A stretch of DNA of 64,000 nt from Breoghania sp. Lineage in GTDB: Bacteria; Pseudomonadota; Alphaproteobacteria; Rhizobiales; Stappiaceae. Numbering within the stretch: position 1 is the stretch's first letter; every line of letters starts with the position of its first letter. The notes below the pieces were generated by a model. That model was not told the origin of the DNA and searched no databases. It saw only the letters and a list, made by a program, of their open reading frames with translations. Shown one piece after another: positions 51,649-60,034 of the stretch. The stretch covers positions 1,364,001 to 1,428,000 of the forward strand of contig NZ_OY771475.1 in NCBI RefSeq assembly GCF_963674635.1. The letters are read 5' to 3'. A program made the translations under genes and the position numbers.

Positions 51649-54456
51649 ATGAGCAGCCCCCGTCCGCACGACGCGAGCCGCCGGAAACCCACGATCGACA
51701 GAATATCCGTAGCCAAAGGCATCAAGCTGCTTTTCGGCGCGACGATCGTCGTTATCGTCGTCGGAGCACTGCTCGGCGTTGCCCTCTCGTGGCGGCAATA
51801 CATCAATGCCAGCCGCACAGTGGATCTGGTCGCCCTCGACCGGACGCTTTTCATTTCAGCCACGGAAACCCGCGATGAAATCGGAACCGTCGGGATTGCC
51901 TTGCTGGCAGAGGAAGACGCCCGATCCACAGTTGAGGGTGCCCTTCACAGGGTCGGCCGCATCCACGAAGTCGCCAGGCAGGCGGTGGAGCGAAACGACT
52001 TTCCCGGCGACGCCAACGATCTGGCTGCGCTTGAGGCGGCTTATGCTGACCTGCTGAAAGAGAGCGAAAAAGTGCGCGCGCAAGCCGCCCTTGCGCGCAG
52101 CCTGCGCGACGTCGCAGAGATTGAGGACTGGCGGCAGGCCATCTATGGAATGTCGCGAAGCTATGTCGACACATCGGTGGATGTGGGGACCGAGCTGAAT
52201 GCCCGCACGCCCGCCCTTGCCGAACTTGTCACGATCCGCGAACTATCCTTCGCGATCCGGGACCGCTATTCGCGACAGTGCTCTGCCTTCCGCCGTGCGA
52301 TTGCGCGGGACGAACCGCTCACGCAAGCCCAACGCGACCTGTGGCACCACGATATCGGCGCCTATGAAGAGCTATGGCGCCGCATTGCAGTGACCGCAGC
52401 CCACCTTCCCCACTATCCGCAATTGAGCGAGGCGGTGCGAACGGGACAAGCGGCGACGCGTGCCGCGCAGGCGAAGATCAATTCAAGGATCAACGGCCTT
52501 GCTGGTCGTGGTCATAGCCGGGTGGAGCCGCAAAGCTGGGCTGCCCACTGCTACGACACCCACGCCGCCATCAACGATATCGGCCATATGGCGTTGGATC
52601 TGGGACGACAGCAGGCAAGCTATAATCAGAAGATCGCCCTTGCCAGTGGCAGCGCATGGACGCTTTTTCTGCTCGCCGCGCTGACATTCAGCTATCTGTC
52701 TTCGAGCTTTCTGCGCCACCGTTTCTCCCGTCCCATGGCCTCCCTCACATCCGCAATCAAGCGGCTGGAGGGCGGCGATTACCAGACCCCCGTTCCCACG
52801 TCCGGACCGCACGACGAGCCCGGTGCGATCGGGGCGACGCTGGAAAGCCTGCGGCGCAAGGTTCTGAAGGCGGATTCACTGCGCCGCCACCTCGATGTCC
52901 TGCGCGACGATCTCGTCAAGCATGCAAGAGCGTCCAACCGCGCCAAGACGTTGTTCCTGGCGACCGTCAGCCACGAGATCCGCACGCCGCTGAACGGAAT
53001 TCTGGGGACCGTGCAGCTTCTCGCCGCGAGCGATCTCGCGCGCGAACAAAAACAATGGGTCGAAGCGCTTGATAAGTCAGCCAGTATCTTGCGGCGGCTG
53101 GTCGATAACGTGCTCGACTATTCGCGCCTTGAAGCGGGCAAGTTCACGCTTGAGCACACCGCATTCCATCTGTCGGAACAGATCGGCGTGGTGGAAGCAA
53201 CCATCGCGCCCGCCGCCCGTCAGAAGGGATTGGAGTTCACCTGCACCATCGATGACGACGTGCCCGATGGGTTCGTCGGCGACCCAGCCAAGATCGCACA
53301 GGTGCTCCTTAACCTGCTTGGCAACGCAGTAAAGTTCACCGAAGCGGGCAGCATCTCGCTGCGGGTTCGACGCATGGAGGCGCAAGACCCTGACGCGACC
53401 GGAACCGCCGAAATATGTTTCATCGTCACCGATACCGGCGTGGGAATCCCGCAATCCCGTCAGGCCCAACTCTATGAGCCATTCATTCAGGCGGAGGGAG
53501 CGGCCAACAACAGCTTGGGTGGCTCCGGATTGGGGCTCACGATCTGCCGGGGTCTGTTGCAACTCATGGGCGGGAGTATCGATTTCCGTTGCCCGCCCGA
53601 AGGTGGCACCGTTTTCCAAGTGCGCATCCCCCTCACCCTGGACGGACAAGATGCGCGAGCCGATGACGCTGAAACAGGCTTCAACCCAATTCCCCGGCTT
53701 CATGTGCTCATCGCGGAAGATAACACCGTCAACGCGATGATCGCCGATGAAATCCTGACCCGTTCCGGCCACACGGTTCAAACGGTCTCCGACGGAAAAG
53801 CGGCGCTCGAAGCCGCCGCCGATCGTGATTTCGACGTGATTTTGATGGACCTTTCCATGCCGGTTCTGGACGGCATCGAGGCTGCCCGCCGCATTCGCTC
53901 ACTCGACCACGAGACGCGCCGCATGGTGCCCATTATTGCCCTCACTGCGGATCTGACTGCCGAGCAACGGCTTTCAGACGCGGACAATCTCTTCGACACG
54001 TTTCTCGGAAAACCCTTCCGGCGCGAGGATCTCGATCGGGCGCTGGGGCGCGCCATCGGATTGCTCCCACGCAAAAACATCGCTCGTCCCGGGACGGACC
54101 ACGGCAGCATGCTGGCGGAACACGCGCGCGATCTCGGTGTGGAGTGGGCGCGCAAGATGGTTGAACTCTACCTGACCGAAACACCGCTTGTGGCCGACGG
54201 ACTGGCACTGGCGCTGCGTCGAGCCGACCTAAGAGGCATTGCTGTCTCCGCGCACCGGCTCAAGGGAAGCGCGAGCCAGGTGGGCGCACAGACGATCGCA
54301 GGAATGGCAGAAACCGCGGAACGGGCAGCGGATGCAGGGGACCGGGCCGGAGCCGAAAAGGCCGGGGCGGACCTTCTTGCGATGCTGGAGGCTGAATTGC
54401 AGCGTTTTGCGGTCAGCGCAGAACGCGAACTGAGCGAGTTCTCTTCCCTCACCTGA
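51649..54456 (+). CDS. torS: hybrid sensor histidine kinase TorS-like
   Basis: Inner-membrane sensor that should phosphorylate TorR in response to trimethylamine N-oxide or related oxides. The 935-residue protein has a helix near residues 22-44, a long periplasmic helical domain (about 45-335), and a second helix (about 336-358). A HAMP-like linker and HisKA (SHEIRTPLNGILG, His442) follow, then HATPase (NLLGNAVKFTE; DTGVGI; GGSGLGLTI), a receiver domain (LMDLSMPVLDG, Asp734) and a C-terminal Hpt domain (SAHRLKGSASQ, His869). This is the full TorS phosphorelay. It is the last gene of DUF2478-moaA-mogA-torS and runs towards torR. No torT gene for the periplasmic partner is present. Confidence 0.9.
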   Translation: MSSPRPHDASRRKPTIDRISVAKGIKLLFGATIVVIVVGALLGVALSWRQYINASRTVDLVALDRTLFISATETRDEIGTVGIALLAEEDARSTVEGALHRVGRIHEVARQAVERNDFPGDANDLAALEAAYADLLKESEKVRAQAALARSLRDVAEIEDWRQAIYGMSRSYVDTSVDVGTELNARTPALAELVTIRELSFAIRDRYSRQCSAFRRAIARDEPLTQAQRDLWHHDIGAYEELWRRIAVTAAHLPHYPQLSEAVRTGQAATRAAQAKINSRINGLAGRGHSRVEPQSWAAHCYDTHAAINDIGHMALDLGRQQASYNQKIALASGSAWTLFLLAALTFSYLSSSFLRHRFSRPMASLTSAIKRLEGGDYQTPVPTSGPHDEPGAIGATLESLRRKVLKADSLRRHLDVLRDDLVKHARASNRAKTLFLATVSHEIRTPLNGILGTVQLLAASDLAREQKQWVEALDKSASILRRLVDNVLDYSRLEAGKFTLEHTAFHLSEQIGVVEATIAPAARQKGLEFTCTIDDDVPDGFVGDPAKIAQVLLNLLGNAVKFTEAGSISLRVRRMEAQDPDATGTAEICFIVTDTGVGIPQSRQAQLYEPFIQAEGAANNSLGGSGLGLTICRGLLQLMGGSIDFRCPPEGGTVFQVRIPLTLDGQDARADDAETGFNPIPRLHVLIAEDNTVNAMIADEILTRSGHTVQTVSDGKAALEAAADRDFDVILMDLSMPVLDGIEAARRIRSLDHETRRMVPIIALTADLTAEQRLSDADNLFDTFLGKPFRREDLDRALGRAIGLLPRKNIARPGTDHGSMLAEHARDLGVEWARKMVELYLTETPLVADGLALALRRADLRGIAVSAHRLKGSASQVGAQTIAGMAETAERAADAGDRAGAEKAGADLLAMLEAELQRFAVSAERELSEFSSLT

Positions 54457-54493
54457 CCCTTTCAGCGCCGTGCGAAAGAACAATGGAGCCGTT

Positions 54494-55219
54494 TCAGGTC
54501 ACCGGTTCGGTGAAGACATAGCCAATGCCATATTCGGTGGCGATCAGCTGGGGTCTGCCCGGCTCCGGCTCGATCTTGCGCCGCAATCGGCTGATGAGAA
54601 CATCGATGGTGCGATCGTTCGGGTTCCATTCGCGGTCCGTCACCGAGGCGATGAGCTCATCGCGGCTCATGATCTTGCCCGGATAACGCGTCAAAGCGGC
54701 GAGCAGATCGAATTCTCCATGCGTCAGCCGGCTTGATTCTCCCTTGGGGGAAGTGAGTCGGTGCGATTCAAGATCCAGTGTCCATCCAGCAAAGCGGCGC
54801 GTCCCCGCTTTCTCGACCCGCGCCTCCAACCGCGTCCGCCTCAGTACACTGTTTACACGCGCAAGTAGTTCCCTCGTGGAAAAGGGTTTGGTTACGTAGT
54901 CGTCTGCCCCCATCTCCAGTCCGACAACACGATCAATCTCGTCACTACGCGCCGTGACAAGGATAACAGCTGCATCCGTACGATTCCGGATTTCGCGCAT
55001 TAGCGTCAATCCGTCGCAATCGGGCAACTTCAGGTCGAGCAGGAACAGGTCGATTTTTTCAAGGTCGACGAGGCGTCGGTAAGTCTCCCCACTATCCGCC
55101 GTAACCACTTGGAATCCTGCGGTTTCGAAATAGGTCTTGAGGGCATCCAGAACAGCCGGCTCATCGTCGATCACCGCAATCCGGATACCCAGTGGGTTAT
55201 TGGCAGGCGCAGGTCTCAT
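54494..55219 (-). CDS. torR: OmpR-family response regulator TorR-like
   Basis: DNA-binding regulator expected to activate the torCDA genes when phosphorylated by TorS. The 241-residue protein has a receiver domain (AVIDDEPAVLDAL; LFLLDLKLPDCDG with Asp62; ADDYVTKPFSTRELLARV with the conserved lysine), then a winged-helix domain (SRLTHGEFDLLAALTRYPGKIMSRDEL; DRTIDVLISRLRRKIE). It points towards torS and away from torC, so the 127-base gap before torC serves both promoters. Assignment to TorR rests on context plus family. Confidence 0.88.
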   Translation of the reverse strand: MRPAPANNPLGIRIAVIDDEPAVLDALKTYFETAGFQVVTADSGETYRRLVDLEKIDLFLLDLKLPDCDGLTLMREIRNRTDAAVILVTARSDEIDRVVGLEMGADDYVTKPFSTRELLARVNSVLRRTRLEARVEKAGTRRFAGWTLDLESHRLTSPKGESSRLTHGEFDLLAALTRYPGKIMSRDELIASVTDREWNPNDRTIDVLISRLRRKIEPEPGRPQLIATEYGIGYVFTEPVT

Positions 55220-55232
55220 GTGGCTGTCTCAT

Positions 55233-55269
55233 TTCGTTTACAACTTAACGAGCTTCGTTCAATTTCGTC
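55233..55269. promoter_or_regulatory. torR promoter overlapped by TTCGTT repeats (candidate TorR sites)
   Basis: Direct repeats TTCGTT at 55233-55238 and 55254-55259 and TTCGTC at 55264-55269 are spaced 21 and 10 bases start to start, close to whole helical turns. An inverted AACGA half-site (55247-55251) lies between. On the minus strand TTGAAC (55262-55257) and TAAACG (55240-55235), 16 bases apart, would be the torR promoter. The repeats cover both hexamers, so TorR binding here could repress its own gene while activating torC. Confidence 0.5.
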
Positions 55270-55346
55270 ACCATCTCCCTTTACATCATCCCCACAGGGT
55301 CATGCCAAATCAAGTTTTTCTCGGACCATGGACTGTCGGAAAACAT

Positions 55347-56519
55347 ATGAAAAAACTCATCAAAGCGATTGGCCGGTTCATGCGGCGACCCGTTGCGGTT
55401 GTAGGCGCGGGTGGCTTTGCCCTGGTCGGCATTGTGGTCGGAGTCGTGGGCTATGTCGGATTCCATTCGGTTCTGGAAATGACAATGACCGAAGAGTTCT
55501 GCGTCAGCTGCCACACGATGAGCGACAACGCCTATGAGGAATACAAAACCTCGATCCACTACAAGAATCCGGCAGGCGTCCGTGCAACATGCACCGACTG
55601 CCATGTGCCGAAGGCCGGGTGGCCGATGTACAAGGCCAAAGTTCTCGCGGTGAACGACCTGTGGGCCGAGATCAGGGGTACGATCAACACGCCCGAAAAG
55701 TACGAGCAGGAGCGCCTGCGCCTGGCCAAACGGGTCTGGGCCCACATGGAAGACAACAACTCGCTCGAATGCCGTAGTTGCCATTCCTACGAGGCGATGG
55801 ACTTCGAACACCAGCGCCCGGAAGCGTCCAAAATGATGAAGGACGCCTCCGCCAAGGGTGAAACCTGCATCGATTGCCACAAGGGCATCGCGCACAAGCT
55901 CCCCGACATGGCCAGCGGCTACAAGGCCCTGCTGGCGAATCTCGTCGCCGAGGCTCCCAGCAACAACAAGGCCGACACCCTTTACGCCATCAGCACGACC
56001 CCGCTGTGGCCGGAAAAGCCCGCCGACGCCAGTGCGCGCGGTGCCGGCAACATCCTTCCGCTCACCAAAGTCGAGGTCGTTTCACGCAGCGGCGACTTCA
56101 TTGAGGTGCGCATCGATGGCTGGATGCAGGAGGGCATGGAGCGCGTGCTGGTCAAGGAAATGGGTCGTCGGCTCTTCATGGCCACCGTCACGCCCGCCAT
56201 GGCAAAGCAGGCCGAGATCCTCGAAACCAAGACCGATGAAGACACCGGGCTGGTCTGGAAGGACGGCGCGATCACCGTGTGGACAAAGGCCTCTTCCTTC
56301 ACCTCCGACCGCCCCGGCCTGATGAACTACGGTGCCGACCTCTACAGCGCATCGTGCGGCTCATGCCACAGCGCCCACGCGCCCGATCACTTCCTGGCCA
56401 ACCAGTGGATGGGCGTGATCAAGGACATGAAGGGCTATACCACCCTCGACAAGGAACAGGTTCGTTACCTGCAGAACTATCTGCAGCTTCACGCCAAGGA
56501 CATGCCGAAGGAAAGCTGA
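55347..56519 (+). CDS. torC: pentaheme c-type cytochrome TorC (NapC/NirT family)
   Basis: Membrane-anchored periplasmic cytochrome that takes electrons from the quinol pool to TorA. From the ATG at 55347 the protein is 390 residues. One N-terminal membrane helix lies at about residues 16-38. Four CxxCH heme sites sit in the NapC-type domain (Cys52, Cys82, Cys142, Cys174) and a fifth in the C-terminal domain (Cys337, CGSCH). Five hemes is the TorC/DorC pattern. The reading frame runs 70 codons further upstream into the torR region, which is not part of the protein. It is the first gene of torC-torD-torA1-torA2. Confidence 0.95.
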   Translation: MKKLIKAIGRFMRRPVAVVGAGGFALVGIVVGVVGYVGFHSVLEMTMTEEFCVSCHTMSDNAYEEYKTSIHYKNPAGVRATCTDCHVPKAGWPMYKAKVLAVNDLWAEIRGTINTPEKYEQERLRLAKRVWAHMEDNNSLECRSCHSYEAMDFEHQRPEASKMMKDASAKGETCIDCHKGIAHKLPDMASGYKALLANLVAEAPSNNKADTLYAISTTPLWPEKPADASARGAGNILPLTKVEVVSRSGDFIEVRIDGWMQEGMERVLVKEMGRRLFMATVTPAMAKQAEILETKTDEDTGLVWKDGAITVWTKASSFTSDRPGLMNYGADLYSASCGSCHSAHAPDHFLANQWMGVIKDMKGYTTLDKEQVRYLQNYLQLHAKDMPKES

Positions 56520-56529
56520 TCGATCAAGA

Positions 56530-56557
56530 GAGCCTCCCAGCGCCCGTCGGGAGGCTC
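56530..56557 (+). repeat. intercistronic hairpin between torC and torD
   Basis: A 9-bp perfect stem, GAGCCTCCC with GGGAGGCTC, with a 10-base loop, starts 11 bases after the torC stop. There is no T run, so it is more likely an mRNA-stabilising or partly terminating structure than a full terminator. Confidence 0.6.
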
Positions 56558-56605
56558 CTTCCCGGAAAATGCAGGACTGCTCCTGTACCCAAAGCGAGAA
56601 TTGTC

Positions 56606-57247
56606 ATGACAATGACCACGCCCCCTTCCGGCCCCGCCTACACAGAAGCTGTCGCCGTCTTCTCAAGTGTCTTCGGCGCCCCTCTGGAAACCATCGATAT
56701 CGAATCAATCCACCGCCCCCTCGACGAAGGACCGCTGGCGCAGCTGGCAGCCATCCCGGCCATTCGTGACGCAGTCGCAGACCTGCGTAAAACCGTGATC
56801 GCTCAGGGAGAACCGCAAAAGGGCGTGAGCGAACTCAACAAGGCTTTCTGCAAGTTGTTCATGGGCCTCGGCGGCCCGCGCTCCGCACCTCCTTACGAAT
56901 CCGCCTATACCGGCGACGGTCGCCTCTTTCAGGAACCGGCCCGCGAAATGGAAAAGCTCCTGCAGAAGCAGGGGCTGGCGGCATCCGAGGACTTTCCCGA
57001 GGCCGCTGACCATCTGGCGCTGGAACTCTCCCTCATGGAAGAGACGTTGCGCCTTGCGGGCCTGACAGAAGACCGCGACGACATCGCGCTTGTGCGCGAC
57101 CTGCATACCCGCCTGATGGGCTGGGTTCCGAATTTCGCGGGCGCATGTGTCGCCCACGATCCCTCCGGTTTTTATGCCAGGGCAGCCCAACTCCTGCTGG
57201 CATTCCTCAAGCTCCCGCACCCGAAACTCGCGCCCGCCGCAGCCTGA
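56606..57247 (+). CDS. torD: TorD-family molybdoenzyme chaperone
   Basis: Cytoplasmic chaperone that binds apo-TorA and its Tat signal, helps cofactor insertion and delays export. From the ATG at 56606 the protein is 213 residues (a second ATG two codons later is equally possible). It is all-helical in character, with YESAYTGDGRLFQEPAREME and the TorD-core motif ADHLALELSLMEETLRL (the family's E-x-x-D-H-x-x-x-E pattern, here EAADHLALE). It lies between torC and torA1, the C-D-A order of Rhodobacter dor genes rather than the C-A-D order of E. coli. Confidence 0.9.
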   Translation: MTMTTPPSGPAYTEAVAVFSSVFGAPLETIDIESIHRPLDEGPLAQLAAIPAIRDAVADLRKTVIAQGEPQKGVSELNKAFCKLFMGLGGPRSAPPYESAYTGDGRLFQEPAREMEKLLQKQGLAASEDFPEAADHLALELSLMEETLRLAGLTEDRDDIALVRDLHTRLMGWVPNFAGACVAHDPSGFYARAAQLLLAFLKLPHPKLAPAAA

Positions 57248-57392
57248 GCGGCATGCGCGGCCTCACATGCAACAACAAGCATCAAGGAAGATTACGAATA
57301 CGAGCCGGAATCCGGAACGCGCTCTTTCATCGCCAAAGAAGGCCTGCAGCGCACCGAGAGAATAGATACCAAAGTTGAAGGAGAATATATCG

Positions 57393-59858
57393 ATGACTGA
57401 TATGCATATGAAGTCTCCATCACTGACAAGACGCCGTTTCCTGACAGCCTCTTCGTCCCTTGCAGCCCTCGGCTTTGCAGGATCAATCATGCCGATGGGC
57501 ATGAACAAGGCGTTTGCAGCTGGCGATCAGACGATCCAGAGCGCATGCCACTGGGGCATCTTCAACATGTCGGTCAAGGATGGCCGCGCGGTTTCCATCG
57601 AACCGTGGGAGAAAGACCCCCATCCCAGCCCGCAGCTTCCCGGCGTTCTGGATTCGATCTATTCCCCGACCCGCATTCGTTACCCGATGGTCCGCCGTTC
57701 CTATCTTGAAAATGGGGGTCCGAAGGCCGAGCGCGACAGCCGCGGAACAGGCGATTTCGTCCGCGTGTCCTGGGACAAGGCCATCGAACTGGTGGCAGCG
57801 GAAATCAAACGCGTTCAGGACGAGCAAGGCCCGTCTGGCATCTTTGCCGGCTCCTACGGCTGGAAGAGCCCCGGCAAATTCCACAATTGCCGCACGCTCC
57901 TCGCGCGCGCCATGAACACGCTTGGCGGTTATGTCGGCGGGACCGGCGACTATTCAACCGGCGCGGCGCAAGTGATCATGCCGCATGTGGTTGGCGGTCT
58001 GGAAGTCTATTCGCAGCAGACCTCCTGGCCCCTGCTGATCGAAAACACCGACACTCTGGTGTTCTGGGGAGCCGACCCGGTCAAGACCTGCCAGATCGAC
58101 TGGCTCGTGCCCGAGCACGGGGTCTACGACTATCTGAAGCAGTTCAAGGAGACGGGCAAGAAGATCATCTGTATCGATCCCTATCGCTCAGAGACGGCGC
58201 AGATGGTGGATGCAGACTGGATCGCTCCGAAGCCGCATACCGACGTTGCCATGATGCTGGGCATTGCGCACACCGTCTACAGCGAAGGTCTGCACGACGA
58301 GGAATTCCTGTCGACCTACTGCTACGGCTTCGACATGTTCGTGCCCTACCTGACGGGCGAAAGTGACGGCACACCGAAGACCGCCGAATGGGCGGCGGAG
58401 ATTTGCGGCGTCCCGGCTGACAAGCTGAAGGAACTCGCACGCCTGTTTGCCGGTGGCAACACCATGCTGGCGAGCGGCTGGAGCCTCCAGCGCATCCGGT
58501 ATGGCGAGCAGTCCCACTGGATGCTGGTCACATTGGCCGCGATGCTCGGCCAGATCGGCACGCCCGGCGGCGGCTTCGGCCTCAGCTACCACTATTGCAG
58601 CGGCGGCACGCCCACAGCGAACGGTGTCTCCGTCGGCGCCATCGGCGACGGCAAGACGATCGACGCCAACGCCCCGGAATGGCTCGCCTCGGAAGGCGCA
58701 GCAAGCATTCCGGTCGCCCGTATCGTGGAAATGCTCGAAAACCCAGGCGGCGAGTTCGACTTTAACGGCAAACGGCAGGCTTATCCCGATACCAAGCTGG
58801 TCTACTGGGTGGGCGGCAATCCGTTCTGCCACCATCAGGACCGCAATCGGATGATCAAGGCCTGGAAGAAGGTTGAAACCTTCATCGTCCATGACTTCCA
58901 GTGGACGGCCACAGCCCGTCATGCCGATATCGTCCTGCCCGCGACGACCTCCTACGAGCGCAACGACATGGAGCAAATCGGCTCCTATTCGAACTCCGGC
59001 ATCGTCGCTATGAAGAAGGTGGTGGAGCCGATCGGTGAAGCCCGCAACGACTTCGACATCTTCGCCGCGATCTGCGCCAAGCTCGGCAAGGAACAGGAGT
59101 TCACCGAGGGCAAATCGGAAATGGAGTGGCTGAAGGGCTTCTTCGGCATCGCCGAATCAGCCGCGAAGGCCAAGAACCTGGACTTCCCCAACTTCGACGA
59201 TTTCTGGAAAGAAGGACTGGTTCTCTTCGATGTGCCGCAGGCCAACAAGGAATTCATCCGCTTCGGTGACTTCGTTGAGGACCCGCTGCTCAACCCGCTG
59301 GGAACCCCGACTGGCCTGATCGAGATCTACTCCAAGGCCATCGAGCGCATGCAATATGACGATTGCCCTGCGCACCCGACCTACTTCCCGCCGGAAGACG
59401 ATACCGGGCCGGACTATCCCATGCAGGTGAACAGTGCTCACCCGCACGGGCGGCTTCATTCCCAGCTTTGCGGCACCTCGCTTCGCGAGACTTACGCGAT
59501 CAACGGGCGCGAGCCTTGCGTCATCCATCCCGACGATGCCGCTGCGCGTGGCATTTCGGATGGGGACATCGTTCGCGTGTTCAATACGCGTGGTCAGGTT
59601 CTCGCTGGGGTTCGCGTTTCGGATGAGACCATTCCGGGTGTGATCCGGCTGGATGAAGGCGGCTGGTACAGCCCGTCCGACCCGTCCAAGCCGGGCACGC
59701 TGGATGCCTATGGCGATGTGAACGTCCTGACGTTTGACGTGCCCACATCAAAACTGGGCCAGGGCAACTGCGGCCATTCGGCCTTCGCCCAGATCGAAAA
59801 ATTCGAAGGGACGCCGCCTGAGGTGACCGTCTTCTCCGATCCTGCTGCCGGCCAATAG
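57393..59858 (+). CDS. torA: periplasmic TMAO/DMSO reductase catalytic subunit, copy 1
   Basis: Molybdenum bis-pterin enzyme that reduces trimethylamine N-oxide, DMSO or related oxides using electrons from TorC. From the ATG at 57393 (AAGGAG upstream) the protein is 821 residues. A Tat signal is present (TRRRFLTAS, residues 12-20; likely cleavage near Ala42). The molybdenum-ligand serine is in GDYSTGAAQ (Ser188). SYGWKSPG (residues 154-161) supplies the active-site Tyr155 and Trp157 expected from Rhodobacter DMSO reductase (its Tyr114/Trp116). Family blocks YPMVRRSYLENG, GGNPFCHHQDRNRM and ADIVLPATTSYERND are intact. There is no N-terminal iron-sulfur site, as usual for the group. Substrate preference cannot be read from sequence alone. 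It is followed 176 bases later by a paralogue. Confidence 0.93.
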   Translation: MTDMHMKSPSLTRRRFLTASSSLAALGFAGSIMPMGMNKAFAAGDQTIQSACHWGIFNMSVKDGRAVSIEPWEKDPHPSPQLPGVLDSIYSPTRIRYPMVRRSYLENGGPKAERDSRGTGDFVRVSWDKAIELVAAEIKRVQDEQGPSGIFAGSYGWKSPGKFHNCRTLLARAMNTLGGYVGGTGDYSTGAAQVIMPHVVGGLEVYSQQTSWPLLIENTDTLVFWGADPVKTCQIDWLVPEHGVYDYLKQFKETGKKIICIDPYRSETAQMVDADWIAPKPHTDVAMMLGIAHTVYSEGLHDEEFLSTYCYGFDMFVPYLTGESDGTPKTAEWAAEICGVPADKLKELARLFAGGNTMLASGWSLQRIRYGEQSHWMLVTLAAMLGQIGTPGGGFGLSYHYCSGGTPTANGVSVGAIGDGKTIDANAPEWLASEGAASIPVARIVEMLENPGGEFDFNGKRQAYPDTKLVYWVGGNPFCHHQDRNRMIKAWKKVETFIVHDFQWTATARHADIVLPATTSYERNDMEQIGSYSNSGIVAMKKVVEPIGEARNDFDIFAAICAKLGKEQEFTEGKSEMEWLKGFFGIAESAAKAKNLDFPNFDDFWKEGLVLFDVPQANKEFIRFGDFVEDPLLNPLGTPTGLIEIYSKAIERMQYDDCPAHPTYFPPEDDTGPDYPMQVNSAHPHGRLHSQLCGTSLRETYAINGREPCVIHPDDAAARGISDGDIVRVFNTRGQVLAGVRVSDETIPGVIRLDEGGWYSPSDPSKPGTLDAYGDVNVLTFDVPTSKLGQGNCGHSAFAQIEKFEGTPPEVTVFSDPAAGQ

Positions 59859-59873
59859 GCCGCACGACGAAGA

Positions 59874-59926
59874 CCGGACCGGCGCTTCCTGCGCCGGTCC
59901 GGATCCGGCCGGTTTCCCAACCGGCC
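59874..59926 (+). repeat. two tandem hairpins between the torA copies
   Basis: A perfect 12-bp stem (CCGGACCGGCGC with GCGCCGGTCCGG, 5-base loop, 59874-59902) is followed by an 8-bp stem (GGCCGGTT with AACCGGCC, 4-base loop, 59907-59926). Neither has a T run. They could protect the torCDA1 message or reduce read-through into copy 2. Confidence 0.65.
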
Positions 59927-60034
59927 CAAGCCGACAGACCTGGCACTGTTCCCTGGCGAACACCCTTTCCCTCCTCCCAATAGTCGCGGCCCTCGGCGGC
60001 GGCTGGCCTGGTCTGAGAATAGAGAGAGCAGTCG

